Source: CAWEDP01 sp963807925 (GTDB taxonomy: Bacteria > Acidobacteriota > Vicinamibacteria > Vicinamibacterales > CAVVIG01). Taken from it: DNA of 64,000 nt. Shown here in pieces: positions 1 through 7,625 of this stretch (position 1 is its first letter; the number at the start of each line of letters is the position of its first letter). The translations under genes and the position numbers were made by a program. The DNA lies in the NCBI GenBank assembly GCA_963807925.1, contig CAWEDP010000002.1:1488001-1552000 (forward strand), written 5' to 3'. A model generated the notes under the pieces. That model was not told the origin of the DNA. It worked only from the letters and a program-made list of their open reading frames with translations, and did not search any database.

Positions 1-316
1 CGACGAGCTGCATGACGTGGGTGCGCGCCTCGCCGGTCGCCGACACCTTGATGAGCGCGAGGTCGCGCACGATCGCGGGCGCCGCCGTGATGTCGTCGAC
101 GCGTTTGACAGGCACCAGCTTGTACAGGTTCGCCTCCAGGCGTCGCGCGCCGTACGCGTCGGTGTCGACGACGACCGTCATCCGGGAGACACCCGGCTCC
201 TCGGTGCGGCCGACGGTCAGCGATTCGATGTTGAACGCGCGGCGCCGGAACAGCGATGCGACGCGGTTCAGCACGCCCGGCTTGTTGTCCACGTAGACGA
301 CGAATGTGTGAATCAT
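1..316 (-). CDS. ilvN: Acetolactate synthase small (regulatory) subunit, partial
   Basis: Regulatory subunit of acetohydroxyacid synthase, which binds the catalytic subunit and gives feedback inhibition by valine. Reverse-strand translation from the ATG at 316 begins MIHTFVVYVDNKPGVLNRV, the typical N-terminal ACT domain, followed by the RRRAFNIESLTVG stretch conserved in IlvN/IlvH. About 105 codons are visible and the gene runs off the left edge, so the C-terminal domain is not seen. It lies 83 nt downstream of ilvB on the same strand and is the last visible gene of the pheA-ilvD-ilvB-ilvN operon. Confidence 0.93.
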   Translation of the reverse strand, partial: MIHTFVVYVDNKPGVLNRVASLFRRRAFNIESLTVGRTEEPGVSRMTVVVDTDAYGARRLEANLYKLVPVKRVDDITAAPAIVRDLALIKVSATGEARTHVMQLV

Positions 317-399
317 GACTTCGTTCCCGTTTGACCACCGTGGCGTGCGGGCGCCCCGAATCCACCGATGCCGGCGGCGCCACCCATCCCGGTCGTGGC

Positions 400-2106
400 T
401 CAGTCGGCTCCGGTCTCCACGAGCGGCGACGGCCGCCGAATCATCTTGTGGAGGTCGGCGCCGGCCGGCACCATCGGATACACCGAATCCTCCTGCTCGA
501 CGCGGAAGTCGATGAGGGCCGTCCGCCGCTGCCGCCGCGCGTTTGAGACCGCTGCTTCGACCTGGGACCGCTCGGTCACCGCCGTGGACCAGGCGCCGTA
601 GGCCTCCGCCAGCTTCACGAAGTCGGGGCCCGAGAGCGGCGTGGCGGCGTAGCGCTTGTCGTAGAAGAATTCCTGCCACTGCCGGACCATTCCGAGGTAG
701 CCGTTGTTGATGATCGCGACGTTGAGGTCGAGCTGCTCCTGGACGGCGGTCGCCAGCTCCGGACACGTCATCTGAAAGCCGCCGTCGCCGGCGACCACCC
801 AGACCTCGGCGTCGGGCCGGGCGATCTTGGCCCCGATCGCGGCCGGCAGCGCGAATCCCATCGTGCCGAGGCCGCCCGACGTGATGAGCGAGCGCGGCTG
901 ATCGTGCTTGTAGTACTGGGCTTCCCACATCTGGTGCTGGCCGACGTCGGTCACGACCACCGCGCGGCCGTCGGTGAGGCGCCAGAGATCGTTGATGACG
1001 TGCGCGGCGTACAGATGGCCGTTGTCGGGCAGGTTCTGGATGTCGCGCACGGCGGCATCGCCCTTGAGCTCGTCGATGTGCGCGAGCCACGCGGCGCGCT
1101 GGCTGCTGCCCTCGACGTGCGGAATCCACTCGGCGAGCGTGGCCTTCAGATCGGCGGCAATCGCCACGTCGACGCGAACGTTCTTGTTCAACTCGGCGCG
1201 ATCGATGTCGACATGGATCTTCCGCGCGTTGAGCGCGTAGGTCCTCAGGTTGCCGGTCACGCGATCGTCGAACCGCATGCCGAGCGCGATCAGGAGGTCG
1301 GCCTCCTGGATGGCCGTGTTCACCCACGCCTCGCCGTGCATCCCCATCATGCCGAGATTGAGCGGGTGCGAGGCCGCGACGCCGCCGATGCCGAGCAGCG
1401 TCACCGCCATCGGAATCCGGCCGCGCTCGGCGAACGCGACGATGTCGCGCTCGGCGCCGGCCAGCGTGACGCCGTGGCCGGCCAGGATCAGCGGACGCTC
1501 GGCGGCGTTGATCAACTGGAGCGCCTCCCGGTGATCCCCGTCGCCGGGCAGCGCCTCGTCCTGCGTTTCCGTCAGATGCGGCTCGGCGGCCGCCCAGTCG
1601 AGCACCGCGGCGCCCTGCTGCGCGTCCTTCGTGATGTCCACCAGCACCGGGCCGGGACGTCCCGACCGCGCCACCGCGAAGGCTTCGCGGAGCGCGGGCG
1701 CCACGTCGGCGGCGCTGGTGACCAGATAGTTGTGCTTGGTGATCGGCAGCGTGATGCCGGTGATGTCGGTTTCCTGGAACGCGTCGGATCCGATCAGCTT
1801 GCTGCCCACCTGCCCGGTGATGCAGACCAGCGGCGAGCTGTCCATCATCGCGGTCGCGATGCCGGTCACCATGTTCGTCGCGCCCGGGCCCGAGGTGGCA
1901 ATCGCGACGCCGACGCGCCCGCTCGCCCGGGCGTAGCCGTCGGCCATGTGCGTCGCGCCCTGCTCGTGGCGGACGAGGACGTGCCGGATCGGAAACTCCA
2001 GCATCGCATCGTAGGCGGGAAGAATGGCGCCGCCGGGGTAGCCGAACACGTCGGTGACCCCCTCGCGCACGAGACACTCCCACATGATCTGCGCACCTGT
2101 TCTCAT
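400..2106 (-). CDS. ilvB: Acetolactate synthase large (catalytic) subunit
   Basis: Thiamine-diphosphate enzyme that condenses two pyruvates to acetolactate, or pyruvate with 2-ketobutyrate, the first common step of valine, leucine and isoleucine synthesis. The 568-residue product has family length. The N-terminal ThDP domain contains RHEQGATHMADGYAR with the catalytic Glu near residue 48. A central FAD-binding domain follows, and the C-terminal domain has the ThDP/Mg motif GDGGFQM with a downstream NNGYLGM. The ATG at 2106 follows an AGAGGA ribosome-binding site. The gene starts 12 nt after ilvD ends, so the two are probably cotranscribed. Confidence 0.96.
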   Translation of the reverse strand: MRTGAQIMWECLVREGVTDVFGYPGGAILPAYDAMLEFPIRHVLVRHEQGATHMADGYARASGRVGVAIATSGPGATNMVTGIATAMMDSSPLVCITGQVGSKLIGSDAFQETDITGITLPITKHNYLVTSAADVAPALREAFAVARSGRPGPVLVDITKDAQQGAAVLDWAAAEPHLTETQDEALPGDGDHREALQLINAAERPLILAGHGVTLAGAERDIVAFAERGRIPMAVTLLGIGGVAASHPLNLGMMGMHGEAWVNTAIQEADLLIALGMRFDDRVTGNLRTYALNARKIHVDIDRAELNKNVRVDVAIAADLKATLAEWIPHVEGSSQRAAWLAHIDELKGDAAVRDIQNLPDNGHLYAAHVINDLWRLTDGRAVVVTDVGQHQMWEAQYYKHDQPRSLITSGGLGTMGFALPAAIGAKIARPDAEVWVVAGDGGFQMTCPELATAVQEQLDLNVAIINNGYLGMVRQWQEFFYDKRYAATPLSGPDFVKLAEAYGAWSTAVTERSQVEAAVSNARRQRRTALIDFRVEQEDSVYPMVPAGADLHKMIRRPSPLVETGAD

Positions 2107-2118
2107 GATTGGTCCTCT

Positions 2119-3780
2119 TCACCCGGTGACCGCGCCGGTCGATGCCGACGAGACGAGCCGCGCGTACTTCGCCATCACGCCGGTCGCGTAACGCGGCGGC
2201 GGAGGCGTCCAGCCCGTCATCCGCGCGCGGATCTCCGCGTCGCCGATGGCGAGGTCGAGCCGCCGGGTCGTCACGTCGATCACGATCGGATCGCCGTCGC
2301 GGACGATCGCCAGCGGCCCGCCGCGGGCCGCTTCGGGCGCGACGTGGCCGACCATCAGGCCGCGCGTCGCGCCCGAGAATCGCCCGTCGGTGACGAGCGC
2401 CACGGTATCGCCCAGCCCGGCCCCGACCAGCGCGCTCGTGACGCCGAGCATCTCGCGCATGCCCGGACCGCCGCTCGGCCCCTCGTAGCGGATGACGACG
2501 ACGTCGCCGGGGCGGATCGTCTGCCGCTGCACGGCCTCGAACGCCGCGTCCTCGCTGTCGAAGACGCGCGCCGGCCCCCGATGCTCGGTGCGCCCGGCGC
2601 CCGACACTTTGATCACGGCGCCGTCGGGCGCCAGATTGCCGCGCAGAATCACCAGACCGCCGCTCGGCTTGAGCGGGTGGCTGGCCGGCCTCACGACCTG
2701 CTGTCCCGCCGCCTCCCTCGCCCGGGCCGCCTCCTCCCCGAGCGTCCTGCCGCTGACCGTCGGCGTGTCGCCCGAGAGGACGCCGGCCTCGATCAGCCGC
2801 TTCGCGACCAGCGCCGTACCGCCGGCCGCGTACAGATCGGTCGCCACGAAGCGCCCCGACGGCTTGAGATCGGCGAGCAGCGGCACCCGCTCGCTGATGC
2901 GATCGAAGTCGTCCAGCGACAGCTCGACGCCCGCCTCGTGCGCAATCGCCATCAGGTGCAGCACCGCGTTGGTCGATCCGCCGGTCGTCGCGACCGAGGC
3001 GATGGCGTTTTCGAACGCCGGCCGCGTGAGGATGTCGCGCGGCCGGACGCCGTCGGCGACCAGCGCCAGCACGCGCTCGCCGGCTGCCCGCGCGACGTCC
3101 GCCTTCTTCGGATCGGTCGCCGGCACGTTGCCGCTGCCGGCCGTCGCAATGCCGAGGAATTCGGCCACGAGTGCCATGGTGTTCGCGGTGAACTGTCCGC
3201 CGCAGGCGCCGGCGCCCGGACAGGCGACCCCTTCGAGCTCGTTGAGCTCGGCGGCCGTCATCTTGCCGGCCCCGTACGCGCCGACCGCCTCGAACACTTC
3301 CTGGATCGTCACGGCGTCCCCGTGAAACCGGCCGGCCGCGATCGACCCGCCGTAGAGGACGAGGCCCGGCACGTTCAGGCGCGCCAGCGCCATGATGCCG
3401 CCGGGAATGGTCTTGTCGCAGCCGACCAGGACGATCACGCCGTCGAAGCCGTTGCCGCGCGCGACCAGCTCGATCGAGTCCGCTATGACCTCGCGACTCA
3501 CCAGCGACGCCTTCATCCCCTCGGTGTTCATCGTGATGCCGTCGGAGATGGAGACCGTGTTGAACTCCATCGGGGTGCCGCCGGCCCGGCGAATGCCGTC
3601 CTTCACGTGGGCGGCGAGATCGCGCAGATGGTAGTTGCACGGGCCGATCTCGATCCAGGTGTTCGCGACGCCGATGAGCGGCTTCTTCAGGTCGGCGTCG
3701 CTGAAGCCGACGGCCTTCAGCATCGCGCGCGCCGGGGCGCGGCTGGGGCCGGTGGTCAGCGGATTCGGACGAAACGTCAT
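2119..3780 (-). CDS. ilvD: Dihydroxy-acid dehydratase
   Basis: Iron-sulfur dehydratase converting 2,3-dihydroxy-3-methyl acids to the branched 2-keto acids, the third step of valine/isoleucine synthesis. The predicted 553-residue protein starts MTFRPNPLTTGPSR and has the family cysteine motifs GPCNYH, VGCDKTIPGG and CPGAGACGGQFTANTM, which hold the cluster ligands, with PSGGPGMREML in the C-terminal half. The reading frame stays open far upstream, but the ATG at 3780 matches the family N-terminus and overlaps the pheA stop by ATGA, which implies translational coupling. ilvB follows 12 nt downstream. Confidence 0.95.
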   Translation of the reverse strand: MTFRPNPLTTGPSRAPARAMLKAVGFSDADLKKPLIGVANTWIEIGPCNYHLRDLAAHVKDGIRRAGGTPMEFNTVSISDGITMNTEGMKASLVSREVIADSIELVARGNGFDGVIVLVGCDKTIPGGIMALARLNVPGLVLYGGSIAAGRFHGDAVTIQEVFEAVGAYGAGKMTAAELNELEGVACPGAGACGGQFTANTMALVAEFLGIATAGSGNVPATDPKKADVARAAGERVLALVADGVRPRDILTRPAFENAIASVATTGGSTNAVLHLMAIAHEAGVELSLDDFDRISERVPLLADLKPSGRFVATDLYAAGGTALVAKRLIEAGVLSGDTPTVSGRTLGEEAARAREAAGQQVVRPASHPLKPSGGLVILRGNLAPDGAVIKVSGAGRTEHRGPARVFDSEDAAFEAVQRQTIRPGDVVVIRYEGPSGGPGMREMLGVTSALVGAGLGDTVALVTDGRFSGATRGLMVGHVAPEAARGGPLAIVRDGDPIVIDVTTRRLDLAIGDAEIRARMTGWTPPPPRYATGVMAKYARLVSSASTGAVTG

Positions 3781-4631
3781 GAAACCACCTCGAAGGGATC
3801 CGGCTGGCGGCTCTCGCGCGTCTTCCAGCTGGTGTAGGAGCCGAGCGTCCGCAGGGTCGGCGCGAATTCGGCCAGGTGCGCGAGCGCCCGCGCGCACGGC
3901 AGCTCGTCGCGGGCGGCGGCCAGATCGGCGTAGAACAGGTACTCCCAGGGCCGCCCCTGCAGCGGGCGCGATTCGAGCTTGGTCAGGTCGATCCCGCGCA
4001 GGGCGAAGGCGCTGAGCGCCTTGAACAGCGCACCCGGCTCGTTCGGCAGCGAGAAGACGATCGACGTCTTGTCGGGCACGCTGTCGGTGAAGGGACGCCG
4101 GCCGATGACGAGAAATCGCGTGACGTTGTCGCTGTAGTCCTGGACCGCCGAGGCGAGCGGCACCAGCCCGAAGATCTCTCCCGCGCGCGCCGACGCGATC
4201 GCGCCGGCATCCGCCAGCTTCTCGTCCGCCACCATCTTCGCGCTGCCCGCCGTGTCGTAGGTGGCGATGATCTCCACGCCCGTGAGCGTGCGCAGGAATC
4301 GCTCGCACTGCGCCAGCGCCTGCGGATGCGAATACACGCGCTTGAGCCGCCCGATGACCGCGCCCGGCAGCGCGAGCAGGTGATGCACCACCGGCAGCTC
4401 GATCTCGGCCACGATCGGCAGGTGGTGCGACAGCAGCAGGTCGTAGTTGCGATGAATGCTGCCGCCGATCGAGTTCTCGATCGGCACGACCCCGTACCCG
4501 GCCGGTCCGCCTTCGACCGAGGAAAAGACCTCCTCGAACGTGCGGCACGCGATGAGCTGCGCATCGGGCGCGACGCGGTGCGCCGCCGCCTCGCTGAACG
4601 CTCCCGGCTCTCCCTGGTAGGCGATCCTCAT
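3777..4631 (-). CDS. pheA: Prephenate dehydratase
   Basis: Converts prephenate to phenylpyruvate in phenylalanine synthesis. The 284-residue protein is the monofunctional form without a chorismate mutase domain. It begins MRIAYQGEPGAFSEAA, has the catalytic-region motif DNVTRFLVIG near residue 170, and ends in an ACT domain with the phenylalanine-binding motif LTKLESRP. The stop overlaps the ilvD start by 4 nt. Its place as first structural gene of a branched-chain operon is unusual and fits the Phe and Val codons in the upstream leader peptide. Confidence 0.95.
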   Translation of the reverse strand: MRIAYQGEPGAFSEAAAHRVAPDAQLIACRTFEEVFSSVEGGPAGYGVVPIENSIGGSIHRNYDLLLSHHLPIVAEIELPVVHHLLALPGAVIGRLKRVYSHPQALAQCERFLRTLTGVEIIATYDTAGSAKMVADEKLADAGAIASARAGEIFGLVPLASAVQDYSDNVTRFLVIGRRPFTDSVPDKTSIVFSLPNEPGALFKALSAFALRGIDLTKLESRPLQGRPWEYLFYADLAAARDELPCARALAHLAEFAPTLRTLGSYTSWKTRESRQPDPFEVVS

Positions 4632-4687
4632 GATCGGTGCCCTCGTGGCGGGGTGCCCCGCGCCCTCCCGCTCGCCTGATGCGCCCC

Positions 4688-4731
4688 TGAAAAAGCGAAA
4701 GGGCCATCACCCGTTCTCGGATGATGGCCCC
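4688..4731 (-). terminator. Attenuator terminator upstream of pheA
   Basis: On the minus strand a 9-bp GC-rich stem (arms 4722-4730 and 4701-4709) with an inner CCG/CGG extension and a TTCT-type loop is followed by a T-rich tract (4688-4700). This is an intrinsic terminator lying between the leader peptide stop and pheA. A terminator between a promoter and its own structural genes is the mark of transcription attenuation. The upstream arm is also complementary to a segment just after the leader peptide's Phe codons. Confidence 0.82.
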
Positions 4732-4804
4732 GGTTTCCCTCCGGCCCTCGCTCACATCATCCGCGTTCGGGTGGCGTCCCGATGCCCGGGCCAAAGAAGG
4801 CCCG
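4726..4804 (-). promoter_or_regulatory. Leader hairpin and antiterminator of the pheA-ilv operon
   Basis: A 6-bp stem CGGGCC/GGCCCG (4787-4804) carries the two Phe codons of the leader peptide in its loop. Its 3' arm (GGCCCGG) can instead pair with CCGGGGCC at 4726-4733, apart from one bulged base. That segment includes the 5' arm of the terminator. The alternative pairing is the classical 1:2 / 2:3 / 3:4 arrangement: a ribosome stalled on Val or Phe codons would mask strand 1, allow 2:3 pairing and prevent termination. Pairings were found by eye and no folding energies were computed. Confidence 0.68.
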
Positions 4805-4861
4805 AACATCGACCCTAACGGCGACCATGCGCGCGAGGCGGGCAGCTGACATGCCGTGCAT
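4757..4861 (-). CDS. Leader peptide of the pheA-ilvDBN operon (Val/Phe-rich)
   Basis: A 34-codon ORF inside the operon leader. Residues 12-23 read MVAVRVDVRAFF, with four Val codons at 13, 15, 17 and 19 and two consecutive Phe codons at 22-23. The amino acids match the products of the operon. The ATG at 4861 lies 10 nt after the -10 box, so translation would be leaderless like several genes nearby. Internal ATGs at 4852 and 4828 are alternatives; none has a clear ribosome-binding site. The ORF stops before the attenuator terminator. The peptide itself probably has no function beyond sensing charged tRNA. Confidence 0.72.
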   Translation of the reverse strand: MHGMSAARLARMVAVRVDVRAFFGPGIGTPPERG

Positions 4862-4871
4862 TGGAGGCCCC

Positions 4872-4900
4872 ATTAGACTGCCCGTCGCCCTAGAAGTCAA
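4872..4900 (-). promoter_or_regulatory. Sigma70-type promoter of the pheA-ilvDBN operon
   Basis: TTGACT (4895-4900) and TCTAAT (4872-4877) are separated by exactly 17 nt on the minus strand. Transcription would start near 4862-4865, directly at the leader peptide ATG. Confidence 0.75.
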
Positions 4901-4971
4901 ATTGATAATCTTTACTTGATCATAAGACAGGCGCATACTCGCCGGGCGCCGCCCGCCGACGCGGCACCGCC

Positions 4972-5526
4972 TCAGAGCCGCGGCAGCGTCACGCCGCGCT
5001 GCGCCTGGTACTTGCCCTGCTTGTCCTTGTACGACACGGCGCACGGCTCGTCGCTCTGAAAGAACAGGACCTGCGCAATCCCCTCGTTGGCGTAGATCTT
5101 GGCCGGCAGCGGCGTGGTATTGGAGATCTCGATCGTGACGTGCCCCTCCCACTCGGGCTCGAACGGCGTCACGTTGACAATGATCCCGCAGCGCGCGTAA
5201 GTGGACTTGCCGAGACAGACCGTCAGGATGTCACGGGGAATCCGGAAGTACTCGAGCGTGCTCGCCAGCGCGAACGAGTTCGGCGGGATGATGCAGACCT
5301 CCGCCCTGATATCGACGAACGATCGCGGGTCGAACGCCTTGGGGTCGACGACGGTATTGTAGACGTTCGTGAAGACCTTGAACTCTTCGCCCACGCGGAC
5401 GTCGTACCCGTACGACGACACGCCGTACGAGACGACCCCGGCGCGCACCTGGCCGTCCACGAAGGGTTCGATCATGCGGTGCTCGAGGGCCATCCGCGTG
5501 ATCCAAGTGTCGTTCTTGATCGACAT
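4972..5526 (-). CDS. dcd: dCTP deaminase
   Basis: Deaminates dCTP to dUTP, feeding dTMP synthesis. The 184-residue product starts MSIKNDTWITRMALEHRMI, as in bacterial Dcd, and contains SSYGYDVRVG, the family motif GKSTYAR and the C-terminal nucleotide-binding region YANEGIAQVLFF. Whether it also has dUTPase activity (bifunctional form) cannot be decided by eye. An upstream ATG at 5538 overlaps the TATAAT box and cannot be transcribed from it, so the start at 5526 is preferred. Confidence 0.93.
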   Translation of the reverse strand: MSIKNDTWITRMALEHRMIEPFVDGQVRAGVVSYGVSSYGYDVRVGEEFKVFTNVYNTVVDPKAFDPRSFVDIRAEVCIIPPNSFALASTLEYFRIPRDILTVCLGKSTYARCGIIVNVTPFEPEWEGHVTIEISNTTPLPAKIYANEGIAQVLFFQSDEPCAVSYKDKQGKYQAQRGVTLPRL

Positions 5527-5536
5527 CGAGCCGGGC

Positions 5537-5542
5537 ATTATA
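5537..5542 (-). promoter_or_regulatory. -10 box of dcd, near-leaderless start
   Basis: A perfect TATAAT lies 10 nt upstream of the dcd ATG. The predicted transcript would begin within about 3-4 nt of the start codon, leaving no room for a ribosome-binding site. Confidence 0.65.
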
Positions 5543-5597
5543 CCAGCCCGATCGGCATACCAGCCGGATCGGCCGGCCGGCGGCGCACGACGCGGGG

Positions 5598-5801
5598 TCA
5601 GCGCCTGAACAGCGCGAGCAGCAGGGTCAGGATCACACTGAGGACGATCGAGGTGGCCAGCGGAAAGTAGAAGCTGAAATGGCCTCGCCTGACGTAGAAG
5701 TCGCCCGGCAGCCGGCCGAACGGGATGCCGACCATGATCAGCAGGCCGAGCGCCGCAATCCCCAACCCGATCAGGACCAGGATTCTGCCCACCGGATTCA
5801 C
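5598..5801 (-). CDS. DUF2905 family small membrane protein
   Basis: A 67-residue protein with two predicted membrane segments, roughly residues 5-27 (LVLIGLGIAALGLLIMVG) and 46-64, joined by the conserved family loop GRLPGDFYVRRGHFSFYFPL. This matches DUF2905, a small conserved bacterial membrane protein family of unknown function. It lies between ndk and dcd on the same strand, with 24 nt to the ndk stop. No function is proposed. Confidence 0.85.
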   Translation of the reverse strand: MNPVGRILVLIGLGIAALGLLIMVGIPFGRLPGDFYVRRGHFSFYFPLATSIVLSVILTLLLALFRR

Positions 5802-5825
5802 CGCCGATCGTGGCGTCGGTCGGTG

Positions 5826-6242
5826 TCAGACAAGGTCGACGCCTGCGAAGAAGTAGCCGATCTCGGACGCCGCCGTCTCCGGGGCGTCCGATCCGTGCGT
5901 CGCGTTGCGCTCGATCGACTCCGCGAACTCCTTCCGGAGCGTGCCGGGATCCGCCTTCGCCGGATCGGTGGCTCCCATCAACGTGCGCCACGCCTTGACG
6001 GCGTCCGGCCGCTCGAGGACCAGGACGATGGCCGGGCCCGACGACATGAAGGCGGTCAGGCTGCCGAAAAACTGGCGCTGCCGGTGCACTGCGTAGAAAC
6101 CCTCGGCTTCCGGCGTCGACAACCGCACCCGCCGCATGGCACGAATCTGGAATCCGGCCTCTTCGATCCGCTGGATGATGCGGCCGGCGAGTCGCCGTTC
6201 CACCGCATCAGGCTTGATGATCGCGAGCGTGCGTTCGGACAT
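5826..6242 (-). CDS. ndk: Nucleoside diphosphate kinase
   Basis: Transfers the gamma phosphate from ATP to nucleoside diphosphates through a phosphohistidine. The 138 residues begin MSERTLAIIKPDAVERR and contain the active-site motif NATHGSD near residues 114-120, with the catalytic His. Length and motifs are typical of the family. The start codon follows a TATAAT box by only 6 nt, suggesting a leaderless mRNA. The DUF2905 gene and dcd follow on the same strand, so this is a small nucleotide-metabolism cluster. Confidence 0.96.
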   Translation of the reverse strand: MSERTLAIIKPDAVERRLAGRIIQRIEEAGFQIRAMRRVRLSTPEAEGFYAVHRQRQFFGSLTAFMSSGPAIVLVLERPDAVKAWRTLMGATDPAKADPGTLRKEFAESIERNATHGSDAPETAASEIGYFFAGVDLV

Positions 6243-6248
6243 CGGGCG

Positions 6249-6254
6249 ATTATA
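6249..6254 (-). promoter_or_regulatory. -10 box of ndk, leaderless start
   Basis: A perfect TATAAT is separated from the ndk ATG by 6 nt, so the expected transcription start coincides with the A of ATG. No good -35 was seen. Confidence 0.68.
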
Positions 6255-6293
6255 GCAGCCCGAAATCGGCGATCAGGCAGCCAGGAGCGCGTC

Positions 6294-6485
6294 ATGACCA
6301 CGATGGCGACGAAACGTCAGGACGATCCCGACGCCCACAAAGGCGCGATCGAAGGCGACCGCCCGACCGACGAGCAGATCGGCAATCCGCACGGCGACGG
6401 GGTGAACGAGGACGGACTGCCCGACGACCCGGTGGCGACGGCCGAGGACGAGCTCGGCGCCAACGAAGACGACACGCAGGGATGA
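6294..6485 (+). CDS. Small acidic hypothetical protein
   Basis: A 63-residue protein beginning MTTMATKRQDDPDAHKGA, very rich in Asp, Glu, Gly and Asn, with no hydrophobic segment and probably unstructured. The ATG at 6294 is preceded by AGGAG at 6283-6287 with 6-nt spacing, which supports real translation. The longer open frame upstream is antisense to ndk and is not used. It is divergent from ndk and convergent with korB. I do not recognise a family. Confidence 0.6.
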   Translation: MTTMATKRQDDPDAHKGAIEGDRPTDEQIGNPHGDGVNEDGLPDDPVATAEDELGANEDDTQG

Positions 6486-6506
6486 GCCGGAGGCGGGCGC
6501 CTCGAG

Positions 6507-7533
6507 CTACCGCAGCGATTCCATGATTTCCTCGAGGGCCTCCGGGCCGGGGCGAACCTTGCCGAGCGGCAGCATCGCGAGCGGCTCGTCGATGATGTTG
6601 AGCTGCGTCAGGAAGTCGTCGCGGTCGGGTTCGATGTAGATGAGGCCGGTGGCGAACTCGCCGCGCCGCGCCGTTTCGTGCAGCCGCTTGATGGCATTGA
6701 TCTTGTCGGTCGCGTCGTAGTCCTCTTCCAGCTTCTTCAGCAGCAGCCGCGACCCGTCGTGCATCGTGACTTCCTGCACGCTCCCCGGCTCGTACTCCAC
6801 GCTGATGTCCTCGAAGAAGGGGACGAAGCTCACTTCCTCGAGCGGGTCGTCGTGATCCTTGACGTATGCGTAGCTCTTGGTCGATCCCTCGTGGTCGTTG
6901 AAGGTCACGCACGGCGAGATGACGTCCAGCATCACCGTCCCGCGGTGGGCGAGCGCCGCCTTGAGCAGCGTGAGCAGCTGCTTCTTGTCGCCCGAGAAGG
7001 AGCGCGCCACGAAGGTGGCGCCGAGCTCGATGGCCAGCGCGCAGGTGTCGAGCGGCGGCAGATCGTTGACGACCCCGGTCTTCAGCTTCGACCCCGAGAT
7101 CGGCCGTCGGCGAGAACTGCCCCTTCGTCAGCCCGTAGCAGCCGTTGTCCTCGATGATGTAGATGATCGGCAGATTGCGGCGCATCAGGTGCACGAACTG
7201 GCCGATGCCAATCGCGCCGGTGTCGCCGTCGCCGCTGATGCCAATGGCAATCAGCCGGCCGTTGGCGAGCATCGCGCCGGTGCCGACCGACGGCATGCGG
7301 CCGTGGACCGCATTGAAGCCGTGGGAGCCGCCCAGAAAGTAGGCCGGGCTCTTGCTCGAGCATCCGATGCCGGAGAGCTTCACGACCTGCCGCGGATCGA
7401 CGCCCATCTCGAAGAACGCGTCGATGATGCGCTCGGAAATCGCGTTGTGGCCGCAGCCGGCGCACAGCGTCGTCTTGCCGCCCCTGTAGGTCTGCGGTTC
7501 CAGCCCGATCCGGTTCACTTTGAGTGTCGCCAT
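6507..7533 (-). CDS. korB: 2-oxoacid:ferredoxin oxidoreductase beta subunit (one-base frameshift)
   Basis: Thiamine-diphosphate subunit of a 2-oxoglutarate (or related 2-oxoacid) ferredoxin oxidoreductase. The N-terminal part (from 7533) has CAGCGHN, GIGCSSK and the ThDP motif GDGDTGAIG, then NNGCYGL-type sequence. The C-terminal part (from about 7090 to 6507) continues in another frame with IELGATFVARSF and the family pattern DVISPCVTFND. The two parts join perfectly if one base is removed from a run of four C at 7092-7095, so this is most likely a sequence error rather than a pseudogene. No ferredoxin-like cysteine domain is present. Partner of korA upstream. Confidence 0.88.
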
Positions 7534-7625
7534 GTCTGTGGGTCCGTCCGTCCAATCTGCGAGGCCTGCGCGCCAAGTCGCGACATCCCCGCGCCGAATC
7601 CGTGAGTCCGCGTCCCGCCGCGCCT

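Noticed and set aside
904..3837. 977-codon open frame on the plus strand
   Set aside because: It is antisense to ilvB and ilvD, whose products are clear; its translation is Arg/Asp/His-rich without domains, typical of shadow frames in GC-rich DNA.
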